This document shows positions 25,911-34,655 of a stretch of DNA of 64,000 nucleotides, one piece after another. Origin of the DNA: Natronobacterium texcoconense (lineage in GTDB: Archaea > Halobacteriota > Halobacteria > Halobacteriales > Natrialbaceae); NCBI RefSeq assembly GCF_900104065.1, contig NZ_FNLC01000001.1, forward strand, positions 806,001 through 870,000, in the 5' to 3' direction. The position numbers and the translations under genes are program-made. The stretch's first letter is position 1; every line of letters begins with the position of its first letter. Below the pieces are notes generated by a model. That model was not told where the DNA came from. It saw only the letters and a list, made by a program, of their open reading frames with translations, and made no database searches.

Positions 25911-26366
25911 TTAGGTTTCGGTCTCAAAGCTATTGATCGATGCTGTGGCGCTGACCTGATCGTCGACTGGTTCGCTATCGTTTGTAGGTTCATCGCCCAG
26001 ATACGCTATAACCGTATAGCTGTCCCCTCCAGTAACTGTAGCTGACATACCCGTTGAGGTCAGGACTCCATTGCCGTCGATATTACTCGAATTATTCTCA
26101 AACGTGCCATCGCTAGTATCTACGATCGCAACACCGTCAGCGTTACCCAGCGACGTCACGGATACTTCAACTTCGCTCTTGTCGGCGTCGTCGATGTTCA
26201 CGCCCGCCTGTGGGTCCTGCTGAATGTCGTCGCCGATTCCGAGTACGAACGTCGCGATCACGGCCGCGAGAATGACTGTAATCGCGACCATGAGAATAAC
26301 GCCAATAACTGGCGAAACGGCACGTTCGTCCTCGCTTCCGAACTGTTGAGTTAGTGTGTCGAACAT
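25911..26366 (-). CDS. Type IV pilin-like protein (Pilin_N)
   Basis: A 151-residue secreted pilin. The class III signal ([20 protein letters not shown]) has the archaeal prepilin peptidase site before AVSPVIGV, followed by the hydrophobic helix that packs pilus cores. The head domain is beta-rich with Asn/Asp/Ser/Thr and possible N-glycosylation sites (NNSS). The archaeal family name is Pilin_N/DUF1628. A TATA-like AATAATATT lies about 30 bases before the ATG, so the transcript is probably leaderless. Base composition is more AT-rich than the neighbours, as is common for surface genes. Confidence 0.85.
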   Translation of the reverse strand: MFDTLTQQFGSEDERAVSPVIGVILMVAITVILAAVIATFVLGIGDDIQQDPQAGVNIDDADKSEVEVSVTSLGNADGVAIVDTSDGTFENNSSNIDGNGVLTSTGMSATVTGGDSYTVIAYLGDEPTNDSEPVDDQVSATASINSFETET

Positions 26367-26857
26367 ACGTATTTATGCACTCCCGAACGGTCGGAAATAT
26401 TATTGCCGAGGCTGCGTATACTGCTATACGCGCAGGGGTGGAGCTGTCCTACACGACCACCCGGCGCATCTTCCCGCCGTCCGTTTTGGTGCTGACTTAG
26501 CCTGTGGAGTGGCTGCATATATAATTAACTCATACTTCAACGAGTTAAATGAAATGAGGATCGGACTCGGTTTCAAACCTGATAACCAGGGAGTCCCAGA
26601 AGCATTACAGGACAGCCTTGAAGCAACGCCCTCGTGCGATTTGTGGTTCCTTCGGACCTGTAAATCCGCTAACCACTGCTATCAGAATAGCCGACCGCAA
26701 TCACCGCGAACAGTTAGATGGTTGTTACGATCTTTCCTTGCAGAGCGGTTTCGAATCGCTGGTTCAGTTCAATTGGCTGACTGCTCGAGGACTGCCGAAC
26801 CAACGTGTCGGACTGAGTCGAGGACAGGGTGCTCCGGTTACGGGACACCCACGACGG
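26367..26857. other. AT-rich intergenic stretch, no gene
   Basis: Apart from the pilin promoter next to 26366 there is no frame with haloarchaeal amino-acid composition. Open frames here are Arg/Ser/Cys-rich and lack starts with promoters. It may hold decayed mobile DNA. Confidence 0.5.
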
Positions 26858-27346
26858 TTACTGACTCCGGTCGTAGAACTCCGTGTGTGGTTGGATGGTG
26901 TCTACTTTTGGTGGGGAGACGTGTCGAACGACGAAGACGTCGTATGATCGCTCGGCGGCGACGTGAACGCCGACACTCGTCAGCGGCGTCACGACGCGGC
27001 CGACGTTGTCGCTGCCGAGGAAAACGACGCTGGGGTCGTGCTCGAGTGCCAGGCGTTCGACGTGGTCGGCGATCCGGTCCTCCGGTGGGAACTCCCTGAT
27101 GCGTTCGTATTCGAAGGTCGCGTCGGAAGCGAGCGCCTCGACCTGCTCCCGGAGACAGTCGACGACGGCGTCGACGTCGTAGGGTTCGTCCTCGTCGATC
27201 CAGCCCTTTTCGCGTGCGTATCTGGTTCGTTCGGGAACGACCGTTACGGCTGCCACGTCCTCCTCGAGTGCGCGACCGTATTCGACAGCCCTGACGAGCG
27301 CGGCTTCCGCGAGGTCCGATCCGTCGAAGGGAACGACGAACGTCAT
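26858..27346 (-). CDS. UspA-like stress protein lacking the ATP motif
   Basis: A 162-residue universal-stress-protein fold. It opens with FVVPFDGSDLAEAALVRAVE and has VVFLGSDNVGRVVTPLTSVG where classical members have the G-2x-G-9x-G-S/T ATP loop; here that loop is replaced, so nucleotide binding is doubtful. It closely resembles the gene at 61148-61648 (same PFDGS start, YARDRGW-like and GSENAG segments), so the two are paralogues. ATG at 27344-27346 fits the fold; the open frame extends five codons upstream. Confidence 0.82.
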   Translation of the reverse strand: MTFVVPFDGSDLAEAALVRAVEYGRALEEDVAAVTVVPERTRYAREKGWIDEDEPYDVDAVVDCLREQVEALASDATFEYERIREFPPEDRIADHVERLALEHDPSVVFLGSDNVGRVVTPLTSVGVHVAAERSYDVFVVRHVSPPKVDTIQPHTEFYDRSQ

Positions 27347-27398
27347 AGCCGGCGCTACCACGTCACGAGCATTAATCCGGTGGGGATGTCAGAACCGA

Positions 27399-28157
27399 TT
27401 ACGAACTGTCTTCGGTCTCGAGTGCAGCCCTCGCTCGCTCACCGGTGTCGCACAACAGTTCGAGGTCGTCCGTGAAGACCTCGATTGCGACGGTGCCGTC
27501 GAATCCTGCGAGGTGGTCGGTAACGATGTCGTAGTCGATCTCGCCGGCTCCGATCGGAATGTGGGTGTCGCCGCGGCTGCGGGCGTCGTGGACGTGGAGG
27601 TGGGAGACGAGGTCGCCGTAGCCCGAGAGGAACCGGTCGACGCCGTCGTTGCCGTCTTCCATGTAGGCGTGGCCGACGTCGAAACAGACTGCAGTGTCGG
27701 TTTCCGCCGCGAGATCCCCGAGCACCGAGAGCGGGAGCCCTCGTTTCTGGTGACCGACGTTCTCGACGACGAGTTCGACGTCCTCCGTCTCGGCTGCCGC
27801 GTCGATCGCCTCGAGCTGGTCCGCGAAAATCGGCCGGAGGTCAGTGTCGTGGGGGTTGCGAGCGGTGCCGTGGAGAACGGCCTTTCGCGCGTCGACGGAG
27901 CCTGCCCACTCGAGCAGTCGCGTCAGGTACGACAGGATAGCGTCGTTGATCTCGGGAACGGACGTCGCGACGACCTGTTTGAACGGCAGGTGGACACAGA
28001 GGTCGGCGCCCGCGTCGTCGAGGACGGTCTCGAGGCGCTCCCGGTCGATTGCGTCGGTGTCGGTTCCCTCGCCGACCGACAGCTCCGCGAAGTCGAAGCC
28101 GTCGATAGTCCGTTCCGTCCGGTCGATCGAATCGCCCACGGTGAGCCCGAGCTCCAT
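27399..28157 (-). CDS. Xylose-isomerase-like TIM barrel protein
   Basis: A 252-residue sugar phosphate isomerase/epimerase-type TIM barrel (AP endonuclease family 2 superfamily). Metal-binding residues are suggested by VENVGH, CFDVGHAYME and HLHVHDAR, and IEVFTDD near the end. ATG at 28155-28157 gives MELGLTVGDSID; longer starts would add 45 residues of non-matching sequence. Substrate is unknown. It is divergent from the flavin-binding gene at 28270. Confidence 0.82.
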   Translation of the reverse strand: MELGLTVGDSIDRTERTIDGFDFAELSVGEGTDTDAIDRERLETVLDDAGADLCVHLPFKQVVATSVPEINDAILSYLTRLLEWAGSVDARKAVLHGTARNPHDTDLRPIFADQLEAIDAAAETEDVELVVENVGHQKRGLPLSVLGDLAAETDTAVCFDVGHAYMEDGNDGVDRFLSGYGDLVSHLHVHDARSRGDTHIPIGAGEIDYDIVTDHLAGFDGTVAIEVFTDDLELLCDTGERARAALETEDSS

Positions 28158-28269
28158 ACGTATTCTCGGATCGGTGATGGCATAGGTGTTGTCCGGCGCT
28201 ACAGGAGGCGACACAGCGTCGTGTCGTGGCGGCTGTGCTTTTTTAATCTCGGCGTGGTAGCGAATTCGG

Positions 28270-28713
28270 ATGAAGGGACTTCGATGGGTCAATTTGACCG
28301 AACCGGAGCGAAACGAGTTCCTGGGAAAAGGTGGAACCGGGGTGCTGACGTTTGGAACCGGAGCCGACGAGTCGCCGACTGCGTTTCCGGTCTCGTACGG
28401 ATACGCTGCCGAAGGCGGAACCTTCTATTTTCGGCTCTCCTTCCCTCCGGGAACCAGCAAGGAAGACGTTATCGACAACCCGGTGACGCTCGTCGTCTAC
28501 GGCGAAACCGACGAAGGCTGGCGAAGCGTCGTCGCGAGAGGCCCGCTCGAGCCACTCTCTGACCTGCCGGAGGACTCGATCACAGTCCAGCAGATGTGGG
28601 CAGTCAAAATCCCGACCGTCGACATCTTCGACCGGCCACGGGACGAGATTCCGTTTCAGGACTTTTGCCTGGATCCGGAGACTGTCACGGGTCGAAAGAG
28701 CGTTCCCGACTGA
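28270..28713 (+). CDS. Pyridoxamine 5-phosphate oxidase-like FMN protein
   Basis: A 147-residue split-barrel flavin protein. LTEPERNEFLGKGGTGVLTF and AFPVSYGYAAEGGTFYFRL form the FMN-binding barrel of the PNPOx-like superfamily, and VVYGETDEGWRSVVARGPLE closes it. Haloarchaea carry many of these with unknown substrates (nitroimidazole, heme or F420-like oxidoreductases). A T-rich TATA box (TTTTTTAAT) about 32 bases before the ATG suggests a leaderless transcript. Confidence 0.85.
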   Translation: MKGLRWVNLTEPERNEFLGKGGTGVLTFGTGADESPTAFPVSYGYAAEGGTFYFRLSFPPGTSKEDVIDNPVTLVVYGETDEGWRSVVARGPLEPLSDLPEDSITVQQMWAVKIPTVDIFDRPRDEIPFQDFCLDPETVTGRKSVPD

Positions 28714-28778
28714 GCCACGGTCGAACCCCGCCAGCAGTCGCTACAAGAGTTAACCCATCACGGTCCCAACAGGTCCGT

Positions 28779-29222
28779 ATGTGTGCCCGCGTCACGGACG
28801 TCATGACCGAGGACGTCGTCACCTGCGAGCGTGAGACGGCTCTCGAGGCGGCGGCGAAACGAATGGTCGCCGAGGAGGTCGGTAGCGTCGTCGTTACGAC
28901 CGACGGTACGCCGTACGGGATCGTCACCGAGACGGACGTCGTCTACGCTAGCTACCGGGCCGATCGACCGATTTCGGAGATTCCGACACAGAAGGTTACG
29001 AGCCATCCGTTGGAAACCGTCGAACCGACGGCCCCCGTGCGGTTGGCCGCCGAACGGATGCGCGAGGAGCGAATCAAGAAACTCGTCGTGCTCGAGGATC
29101 TGACCCTGCGCGGTATCGTGACGACCTGGGATCTCGTGGAACACTACGGCGAGTTGACGCGAAACGTCAAGGCGATCCGTCAGCGTCGACAGCGACGCGC
29201 CGGCGAGTGGACGGATTTTTGA
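28779..29222 (+). CDS. CBS-pair protein
   Basis: A 147-residue protein made of two CBS domains (MCARVTDVMTEDVVTCERET, GIVTETDVVYASY, then PLETVEPTAPVRLAAERMRE and GIVTTWDLVEHY). Such pairs bind adenine nucleotides or SAM and often regulate a partner. A basic tail (RQRRQRRAG) could touch nucleic acid. ATG at 28779 is the first in frame with the domain; 5-prime extension would be translated from promoter DNA. Partner unknown. Confidence 0.88.
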   Translation: MCARVTDVMTEDVVTCERETALEAAAKRMVAEEVGSVVVTTDGTPYGIVTETDVVYASYRADRPISEIPTQKVTSHPLETVEPTAPVRLAAERMREERIKKLVVLEDLTLRGIVTTWDLVEHYGELTRNVKAIRQRRQRRAGEWTDF

Positions 29223-29419
29223 CGTCTCACGGGACGGAACTACAGCCGAGAAACTCGATCCCGGTACCAGATGGCTTTGCATTTGACGGACAATAACAAC
29301 CCATTTTTCATCGGTCAGGGCTCGAGGGTGGAAGTAGCGATCGTCGTGAGACGGTTTTGTGGCCTGGGTTCAGTCCGCTGAGGGACATCCATCGCCGTTT
29401 CCACGGTATTGGAAATAGA

Positions 29420-29435
29420 GCACAATATATTAATA
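29420..29435 (+). promoter_or_regulatory. Thiol-type box and TATA of the VKOR gene
   Basis: GCACAATAT (29420-29428) abuts the TATA element ATATTAATA (29427-29435), about 28 bases before the ATG. The box is the reverse of ATATTGTGC, the sequence found at trxA, the TrmB-like regulator and other thiol genes in the window. Its place at the BRE/TATA position would allow either activation or repression. Confidence 0.55.
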
Positions 29436-29459
29436 GCTGCTCTTCGTACTACGACGTGT

Positions 29460-30095
29460 ATGTCAACGCAAACTCGATCCATCCAATCTTTCGACTCCGA
29501 GTGGGAGTACGCCTCGAGCGTCTCGTTCCTGTTCGGGGCGTTCGCGGCAGTAGCGATCGTCGGCTGGCTGGCCAGTACGCTGCTGACCGCGATTCACGTG
29601 TTCGCCATTCCTGCAATACCGGCGGACGCACCAGTGCAGGGCAGTATGGAGGTCATCACGAGCCAGTGGGCCTACGTCTTCGGCGTTCCGCTCGCGACGT
29701 TCGGGGCGTTCTACTATCTGACCACGCTCGGGCTCACGCTCTGGTGGTTCGACACGCGCCACCCGCTGATCGTCAAGATCCTCACGCCGATCACGGCGTC
29801 GGGCGTCGTCTTCTCGGCGTTTTTCGTCTGGCTCCAGCTCGTCCCGATCGGCGCGATTTGCCCGTTCTGTATGATGTCCGCAGCCGCGACCGTGATCCTG
29901 TTCGGGCTCGAGCTAGCGATCCTCCGACAGAGTAACGCGCCGCCGCTCTCCGAGATGGTCGGCGACTTCGGCCGTCTGCTCGGCCAGACCAACGTCGCCG
30001 TCGTCGTCGTCCCGATGCTGATCGGCCTGGTGAGCGTCGGCGGGATGTTCCTGATCCCGCTGCTGCCGCTCCCGGACCCGGTTCCGTTCGCGTAA
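29460..30095 (+). CDS. Vitamin K epoxide reductase family protein
   Basis: A 211-residue membrane thiol oxidoreductase. Five membrane helices are predicted, and the redox motif CPFC sits at the end of the fourth (LQLVPIGAICPFCMMSA). In bacteria and archaea VKOR uses quinone to re-oxidise a DsbA/thioredoxin-like partner for disulfide formation outside the cell. The second loop cysteine pair of human VKOR is not evident. The long N-terminal extension before helix 1 is polar. No dsbA is adjacent, but trxA-trxB lie 3 kb away and share a promoter box. ATG at 29460 follows the TATA box at leaderless distance. Confidence 0.87.
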   Translation: MSTQTRSIQSFDSEWEYASSVSFLFGAFAAVAIVGWLASTLLTAIHVFAIPAIPADAPVQGSMEVITSQWAYVFGVPLATFGAFYYLTTLGLTLWWFDTRHPLIVKILTPITASGVVFSAFFVWLQLVPIGAICPFCMMSAAATVILFGLELAILRQSNAPPLSEMVGDFGRLLGQTNVAVVVVPMLIGLVSVGGMFLIPLLPLPDPVPFA

Positions 30096-30130
30096 GCGGT
30101 TTCGGTCTCTTTTCGACGCGGACGAATTCC

Positions 30131-30901
30131 TCACTCCTTCCGAGCGACGAGCGAGATGCTCTTCACGCCGTACCGCTGGCACGCACCCTGTGCTCGTTCC
30201 GAGGTGAACTCGTACTGTGGGTTGTCCCTCGAGGCCGTCATCTCGAACCCTGGTAGCTCGAGCAGCGACGCGTAGTCGTCGATCTGTTCGGCGCCGCCGA
30301 TACACGCCGCCCACAGGTCTGCGTTCTCCTTGATGCTCGCGGGCATCCGCGACTCGCTGATGATGTCCGAAACTGCGAGCCGTCCGCCGGGCCTGAGTAC
30401 GCGATGGATCTCCTCGAAGACGCGGTCTTTCTCCGCCGAGAGGTTGATCACGCCGTTGGAGACGACGACGTCGAACGACTCGTCCGCGAAGGGGAGTCGC
30501 TCGACGTATCCCTGTTCGAAACGGACGTTCTCGAGTCCAGCATCGTCCCGCAACGCTCGAGCCTTCGCCAGTTGTTCGTCGGTCATGTCGAGTCCGATCA
30601 CGCTCCCGCTATCGCCGACGTGCATCGCGGCGACGAAGGCGTCCATCCCGGAGCCGCTGCCGAGATCGAGCAGGTCCTCACCCACCTGGAGATCGGCGAG
30701 ATCGAAGTGGTATCCCACTCCTGCGAACGAGTCGACGGCGGCTTCGGGAATCTCGTCGAGTTCGTCGGGTGGATACCCCAGCCGTTCCGCCAGCGGACGC
30801 CCCATCTCGAAGTGAAACTCCTCGTCGGGCGTCCGGGCGACGTCGCTGTAGACGGCTTTGACCTCCTGCTCGAGTTTCCGGGTGTCGAGCGAGTGGGACA
30901 T
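30131..30901 (-). CDS. ArsM-like SAM methyltransferase, arsenite cysteine missing
   Basis: A 256-residue class I methyltransferase related to arsenite methyltransferase: GEDLLDLGSGSGMDAFVAA binds SAM, GVGYHFDLADLQ precedes it, and VSNGVINLSAEKDRVFEEI is the diagnostic block. In ArsM this block has a Cys (SNCVINL); here it is Gly. The later Cys in DLWAACIGGAEQ remains. An arsenic role is therefore doubtful; another soft nucleophile or small thiol substrate is possible. The ATG overlaps the stop of the upstream OsmC gene (TAATG), so the pair is coupled. Confidence 0.8.
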   Translation of the reverse strand: MSHSLDTRKLEQEVKAVYSDVARTPDEEFHFEMGRPLAERLGYPPDELDEIPEAAVDSFAGVGYHFDLADLQVGEDLLDLGSGSGMDAFVAAMHVGDSGSVIGLDMTDEQLAKARALRDDAGLENVRFEQGYVERLPFADESFDVVVSNGVINLSAEKDRVFEEIHRVLRPGGRLAVSDIISESRMPASIKENADLWAACIGGAEQIDDYASLLELPGFEMTASRDNPQYEFTSERAQGACQRYGVKSISLVARKE

Positions 30902-31449
30902 TAGCTCACCTCGAGGTCGGTCTCGAGCGTGACGCCGTTCGCGACGTTGTCTACCAGTGGCGAGGTGCGTTCCACCCGCTCCTGAAGTTCTGCGACCGCT
31001 TCCTCCGTGGCGTCCGTGTCGACGTGGACGGTACACGTCACGGTGTCGTAGCCCGGACGAACCTCCTCCGAGATTCCGAGGAACCCCCGGAGGTCTACGT
31101 CGCCTTCCAGTTCGAACCGAAGCTCCTCGAGTTCGATGTCCATGGCCGCGGCGTTCGCTGCGTAGCCGACGGTCAGACACGAACCGATCGCGGCGAGGAG
31201 CAGTTCCACCGCGTTCGGTGCCGTTCGTTCGCCGAGGATCTGTTCCGGTTCGTCGCCGCCGATTTCGAACGTCTCGGTGTGAATCCGTTCGCCGCCCTGG
31301 TCGAAGTCGTCGATTCTGGTTACGCCCCTGAGTGCTCCGTCCCACTCGGTCTCCGCTCGGAACGTGAACCGGCCGACGTCGGGTTCTTCGGTGATCGCCT
31401 CGACCGCCTGGCCGAGTGCTGTTACGTCTACGCCATTTGTTACTGACAT
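30901..31449 (-). CDS. OsmC-family peroxiredoxin-like protein
   Basis: A 182-residue OsmC/Ohr-family protein. GGDEPEQILGERTAPNAVELLLAAIGSCLTVGYAAN contains the family first cysteine in the helix GSCLTVGY; the second (usually VxCP or similar) is in a CTVHVD strand rather than the usual site. These proteins reduce organic peroxides using cysteine thiols. ATG at 31447-31449 fits the fold; a frame opens earlier at 31533. The stop overlaps the start of the ArsM-like gene, suggesting a shared role in detoxifying thiol-reactive compounds. Confidence 0.85.
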   Translation of the reverse strand: MSVTNGVDVTALGQAVEAITEEPDVGRFTFRAETEWDGALRGVTRIDDFDQGGERIHTETFEIGGDEPEQILGERTAPNAVELLLAAIGSCLTVGYAANAAAMDIELEELRFELEGDVDLRGFLGISEEVRPGYDTVTCTVHVDTDATEEAVAELQERVERTSPLVDNVANGVTLETDLEVS

Positions 31450-31689
31450 CTTCTCTCGTCTCCTTCTGGGTGCTGTTCGGACGTACAATGAACTGTCCGG
31501 GCTGTGCAGCTGTCGTCTCCGACGGACGGGCAATGCGCCCAGTATTCAGTTACGACTCCGTATACGATGTGGGTATGTTGTGGTAGTCGACCACCTCGTG
31601 ACCGCGTTGCAGACGGTGACCGACGGTCACGTGGTGACAGAGGCGCGGTAAACCACGAAAATACGGTTCTCCGATGGATTCCATCACAA

Positions 31690-31740
31690 ATTGACATCCT
31701 CCTCCGCCTGAAGGCGGAGGAATCCCAAGCGTTGGGATAT
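31690..31740 (-). ncRNA. Right-end scaffold of putative omega (guide) RNA
   Basis: In TnpB elements a non-coding RNA spans the 3-prime end of tnpB and the right end, with the guide taken from flanking DNA. Here the region 3-prime of tnpB contains a strong hairpin (31701-31720) and ends in the conserved ATGTCAA on the minus strand. The 5-prime limit lies somewhere inside tnpB. Transcription is inferred from the family, not shown. Confidence 0.45.
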
Positions 31741-32996
31741 TAGGGTTTGCAGTCTCCCCGTTCTCTCGGTGTGAACCGTCCGCTCTCGCGGTCGAACAGG
31801 AAGACTCCAGGCTGTGCCAACCAGCCGTTACTCATATCCCCGGTCGGGGGACTCTGAGTTATCTTTCGCCGGATGTTCACCGCACCGTTTACGTCTGCAT
31901 TCATCGTCGTTTCGCACGACTCACAGACGTACAGACCACGCTCCACGCGGTTGCTGTCTCGAATCTGCCCGCAACACGAACACGTTTTGCTCGTATTCTC
32001 CTCGTCTACGCGGTCAACGAGGATCCCGTGTTCCTCAGCCTTGTATTCGAGCAGGTTCGTGAAGCGGTCGAACTCCCATCCGTGGAGTTGCTTGTTCCCC
32101 GACGCACCCCAGTTCCGCGAGTCGCCGTTCTCGTCTTCGCGGATGTCGCTGAGGTCGCCAACTGCTATCTTCTCCACGCCTTCTTCGACACACCGTTGTA
32201 CGATGTGTTTCGAGAGGGTGTGGAGGAAATGGTCTTTGCGCCGAGAGAGTTTCCTGCGGGCTTTCCGCGCACGCTTTGACGGTCCGTTCTCCCCTTCGGT
32301 CTGGTACTCGTCGCGGGTGAAGTAGTGCTTGTCCTCTTTCAGTACGTTCCCCGGATACAACTCCGAAGAGCCGTCTTCGTAGTCAATAGCGAGGTAGTTG
32401 CTGATACCGAGGTCGATACCCGCCGTGTTGTCACCGGGAGTATCCTCGACTGGAATCTCTTTCTTGCAGACGAGGTGCAGTTCCCACTCGTCGCCGTTCC
32501 AGACGGCACGCACTTGCTGGATGTTCTCCACTTCTACGTCGGGCCGAGTTTCGTACTCGGCGAGGATGAAGTCTGACCGTCCGTCTTTCAGATTCCAGCC
32601 TTTCGAGAGGCGAAGCTGGCCGTGCTTGTCGTCATGTTTGATGCCTTTCTGTTTCCACGTCACAGTGGAGCGTGGGTGTCGGTCGCCATGTTTCCGATAG
32701 CCGGGTGGGTTATTGCCGTCGTCGGAGTTGTACCAGCCGGTGAACGCCTCAGCAAGTTCTTCGAGAACTCGCTGGCTTGACTGAGAATGCAGGTCACTGT
32801 AGCGTTCGTGGTCTTTCAACTCCGATTTGAGTTCGGCTTCGTCAGGGATTTCGCCGTTTTCGTCCCACCGTTCTTGGATGTAGTAGCGTCCGACATTCCA
32901 CAGTTTGGATGCTGCGAACCCGCACTGGTCGAGGTCGTCACGAACCTGACTATGGTTCGTGATGCGTGCGACGTAGGTGCGGGTCGTCTCCAGCAT
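31740..32996 (-). CDS. tnpB: TnpB (IS1341-type RNA-guided nuclease)
   Basis: A 418-residue TnpB. The N-terminal REC/WED part holds SKLWNVGRYYIQERW. RuvC-I is NTAGIDLGISNYLAI (Asp present), RuvC-II is KIAVGDLSDIRED where canonical TnpB has Glu in place of the Gly, and RuvC-III is NADVNGAVNI (Asp present). The zinc finger CSCCG...CESC lies between. The C-terminal tail (SPPTGDMSNGWLAQPG, GRFTPRERG) is of a haloarchaeal type. ATG at 32994-32996 is chosen; the open frame runs 39 codons further into the left-end DNA. Nuclease activity is uncertain. Confidence 0.9.
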   Translation of the reverse strand: MLETTRTYVARITNHSQVRDDLDQCGFAASKLWNVGRYYIQERWDENGEIPDEAELKSELKDHERYSDLHSQSSQRVLEELAEAFTGWYNSDDGNNPPGYRKHGDRHPRSTVTWKQKGIKHDDKHGQLRLSKGWNLKDGRSDFILAEYETRPDVEVENIQQVRAVWNGDEWELHLVCKKEIPVEDTPGDNTAGIDLGISNYLAIDYEDGSSELYPGNVLKEDKHYFTRDEYQTEGENGPSKRARKARRKLSRRKDHFLHTLSKHIVQRCVEEGVEKIAVGDLSDIREDENGDSRNWGASGNKQLHGWEFDRFTNLLEYKAEEHGILVDRVDEENTSKTCSCCGQIRDSNRVERGLYVCESCETTMNADVNGAVNIRRKITQSPPTGDMSNGWLAQPGVFLFDRESGRFTPRERGDCKP

Positions 32997-33247
32997 CGGA
33001 CTGTGTTCATAACCAGTTATGAAATAGAAGATATTAAAGTATGTGTTTGACGTGAAATATCCGGGTCTGTCGGAGTCGGTGGAATGGGGCACTGAGTGAC
33101 GGCGCGTATCCACGGCCTGAAGGCCGTGGTATTGCGCCTGTTCAGCCTATAAGGGCGTTCTGCCAGTTCGATCGACGGTAAACGGCGGTGATGTACCAAA
33201 AAGACAGGCTGCCGAATTTCGTCGTCCCCGACGTCCGCACTCGAGTC

Positions 33248-34282
33248 CTAGTCGCTCGCTTCCGCGAGCAACTCCTGCGTTCCTTCGTCGACCTGCTTCT
33301 CGAGCCACTCCTCGGCGTCGAGTGCGGCCATACTCCCCGTGCCGGCAGAGGTGATCGCCTGCCGGTAGTCGGGGTCCATCACGTCGCCTGCGCCGAAGAC
33401 GCCCGCGACGGACGTCTCGGTCGTCATGCCCTCGAGCGTCTCGAGGTGGCCGCTGTCGGCCAGTTCGACGGGCGTTCCCTCGAGGAAGTCGGTGTTCGGG
33501 ACGTGACCGACGCCGTAGAAGATGCCGCCGACGTCGACTCGTTCACGCTCGACGTCCTCGCCGTCGTCTAGTTTCTTCTTCGGAAGGCCGTCGGGATGCG
33601 AGATCAGCGTCGCGCCGGTGACGCCGGTCTCCTGACTGCCGTGAATCTCGAGCAGTTCGGTGTTCCACTGGAACTCGACGTCGTCGTGTTCGAGCGCGCG
33701 GTTGGCCATCACCTCCGAGGCTCGTAGCTCGTCGCGGCGGTGGACGACGGTGACGCTGTCGGCGAACTTCGTGAGGAAGAGTGCTTCCTCCATCGCGGAG
33801 TCGCCGCCACCGATCACGAGCACGTCGTCGCCACGGTGGAAGGCACCGTCACAGGTCGCACACGTCGAGAGGCCGTAGCCCATCAGTTCGTCCTCGTTCT
33901 CGGCGCCGACCCAGCGGGCGCTGGCGCCGGTCGCGACGATCAGTGCCCGCGTTCGGAGGACGTCTCCGTTCGCGAGTTCGAGTTCGAACGGCCGACCATC
34001 GAGCGTCGCGTCCTCGATAGTTCCGTGGGTGAACTCGGCGCCGAACGACTCGGCTTGCTCTTTCCCGCGCTGGATCAGTTCCATCCCGCCGACGCCCTCG
34101 TGGAAGCCGAGGAAGTTCTCGACGTCGGTCGTCAGCGTGAGCTGGCCGCCGGGTTCGGGGCCCTCGAGCACGAGCGGCTCGAGGTCGGCTCGTGCGGCAT
34201 AGACCGCCGCCGAGAGGCCGGCGACGCCGGATCCAGCGATCACTACGTCTCGAATCTCGGTCACGTCTTTCGCCTCGTTCAT
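33248..34282 (-). CDS. trxB: Thioredoxin reductase
   Basis: A 344-residue FAD/NAD(P) disulfide reductase. The FAD motif GSGVAGLSAAVYAAR, NAD(P) motif VIGGGDSAMEEALFL and redox pair CATCDGA are present, with GVFGAGDVMDPDYRQ near the end. It transfers electrons to TrxA; archaeal enzymes may use NADH, NADPH or F420H2-linked donors. The start overlaps the trxA stop (ATGA at 34279-34282), so the two proteins are made together. The C-terminal tail is acidic as usual here. Confidence 0.93.
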   Translation of the reverse strand: MNEAKDVTEIRDVVIAGSGVAGLSAAVYAARADLEPLVLEGPEPGGQLTLTTDVENFLGFHEGVGGMELIQRGKEQAESFGAEFTHGTIEDATLDGRPFELELANGDVLRTRALIVATGASARWVGAENEDELMGYGLSTCATCDGAFHRGDDVLVIGGGDSAMEEALFLTKFADSVTVVHRRDELRASEVMANRALEHDDVEFQWNTELLEIHGSQETGVTGATLISHPDGLPKKKLDDGEDVERERVDVGGIFYGVGHVPNTDFLEGTPVELADSGHLETLEGMTTETSVAGVFGAGDVMDPDYRQAITSAGTGSMAALDAEEWLEKQVDEGTQELLAEASD

Positions 34283-34632
34283 TCGGTGTACTCGCTGATC
34301 AGGTTCCGCAGTCGTTCTTCGGGCAGTACGCCGACGTGCTGTTCGACCTGTTCCCCGTCGGCGAACAGCAGGATCGTCGGAACGCCACGGACGCCGTACT
34401 CTCCTGCCAGTAGCTGGTGTTCGTCGACATCGACCTTCGCGATCGTAGCTTCGGTCTCGTCGGCCAGCGTCTCGAGAACGGGCTCGAGCATCTGGCAGGG
34501 GCCACACCAGTCGGCGTAGAAGTCCACGAGCACGACGTCGTGTTCGGCGACGACGTCGTCGAGGTGGTCTTCGCCGTCGACGTGGAGGGGTTCGTTCCGC
34601 GAACTCGATCCGCTGTGTGCATCAGTTGCCAT
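34279..34632 (-). CDS. trxA: Thioredoxin
   Basis: A 117-residue thioredoxin with the classic active site WCGPC in LVDFYADWCGPCQMLEP and the cis-proline region VRGVPTILLF. A 24-residue charged N-terminal extension precedes the fold. ATG at 34630-34632 lies about 28 bases after a TATA-like element, so the message is probably leaderless. It is first in an operon with trxB, and the promoter carries TATTGTGCAAT, the best copy of the thiol-type box in this window. Confidence 0.95.
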   Translation of the reverse strand: MATDAHSGSSSRNEPLHVDGEDHLDDVVAEHDVVLVDFYADWCGPCQMLEPVLETLADETEATIAKVDVDEHQLLAGEYGVRGVPTILLFADGEQVEQHVGVLPEERLRNLISEYTE

Positions 34633-34655
34633 CACGCTACAGTAGGAGCCGAGAG

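Larger units (their letters stand above)
31690..33152 (-). mobile_element. IS200/IS605-type element with tnpB only
   Basis: About 1.46 kb. Right end: ATTGACATCC-like start at 31691 with hairpin at 31701-31720 (CCTCCGCC/GGCGGAGG). Left end: hairpin at 33110-33129 (CCACGGCC/GGCCGTGG) then TTCAGC and TATAA at 33148-33152. No terminal inverted repeats or target duplication, as expected for this family. No tnpA is present, so movement would need a transposase from elsewhere. The remnant at 12094-12661 has the same ends. Confidence 0.85.

Noticed and set aside
26367-26857. Cysteine-containing frames between the pilin and stress gene
   Set aside because: Composition and starts are unlike genes here and no motif is seen.
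33000-33113. Longer TnpB start at 33113
   Set aside because: The extra 39 codons lie in the left-end sequence of the element and have no TnpB similarity.
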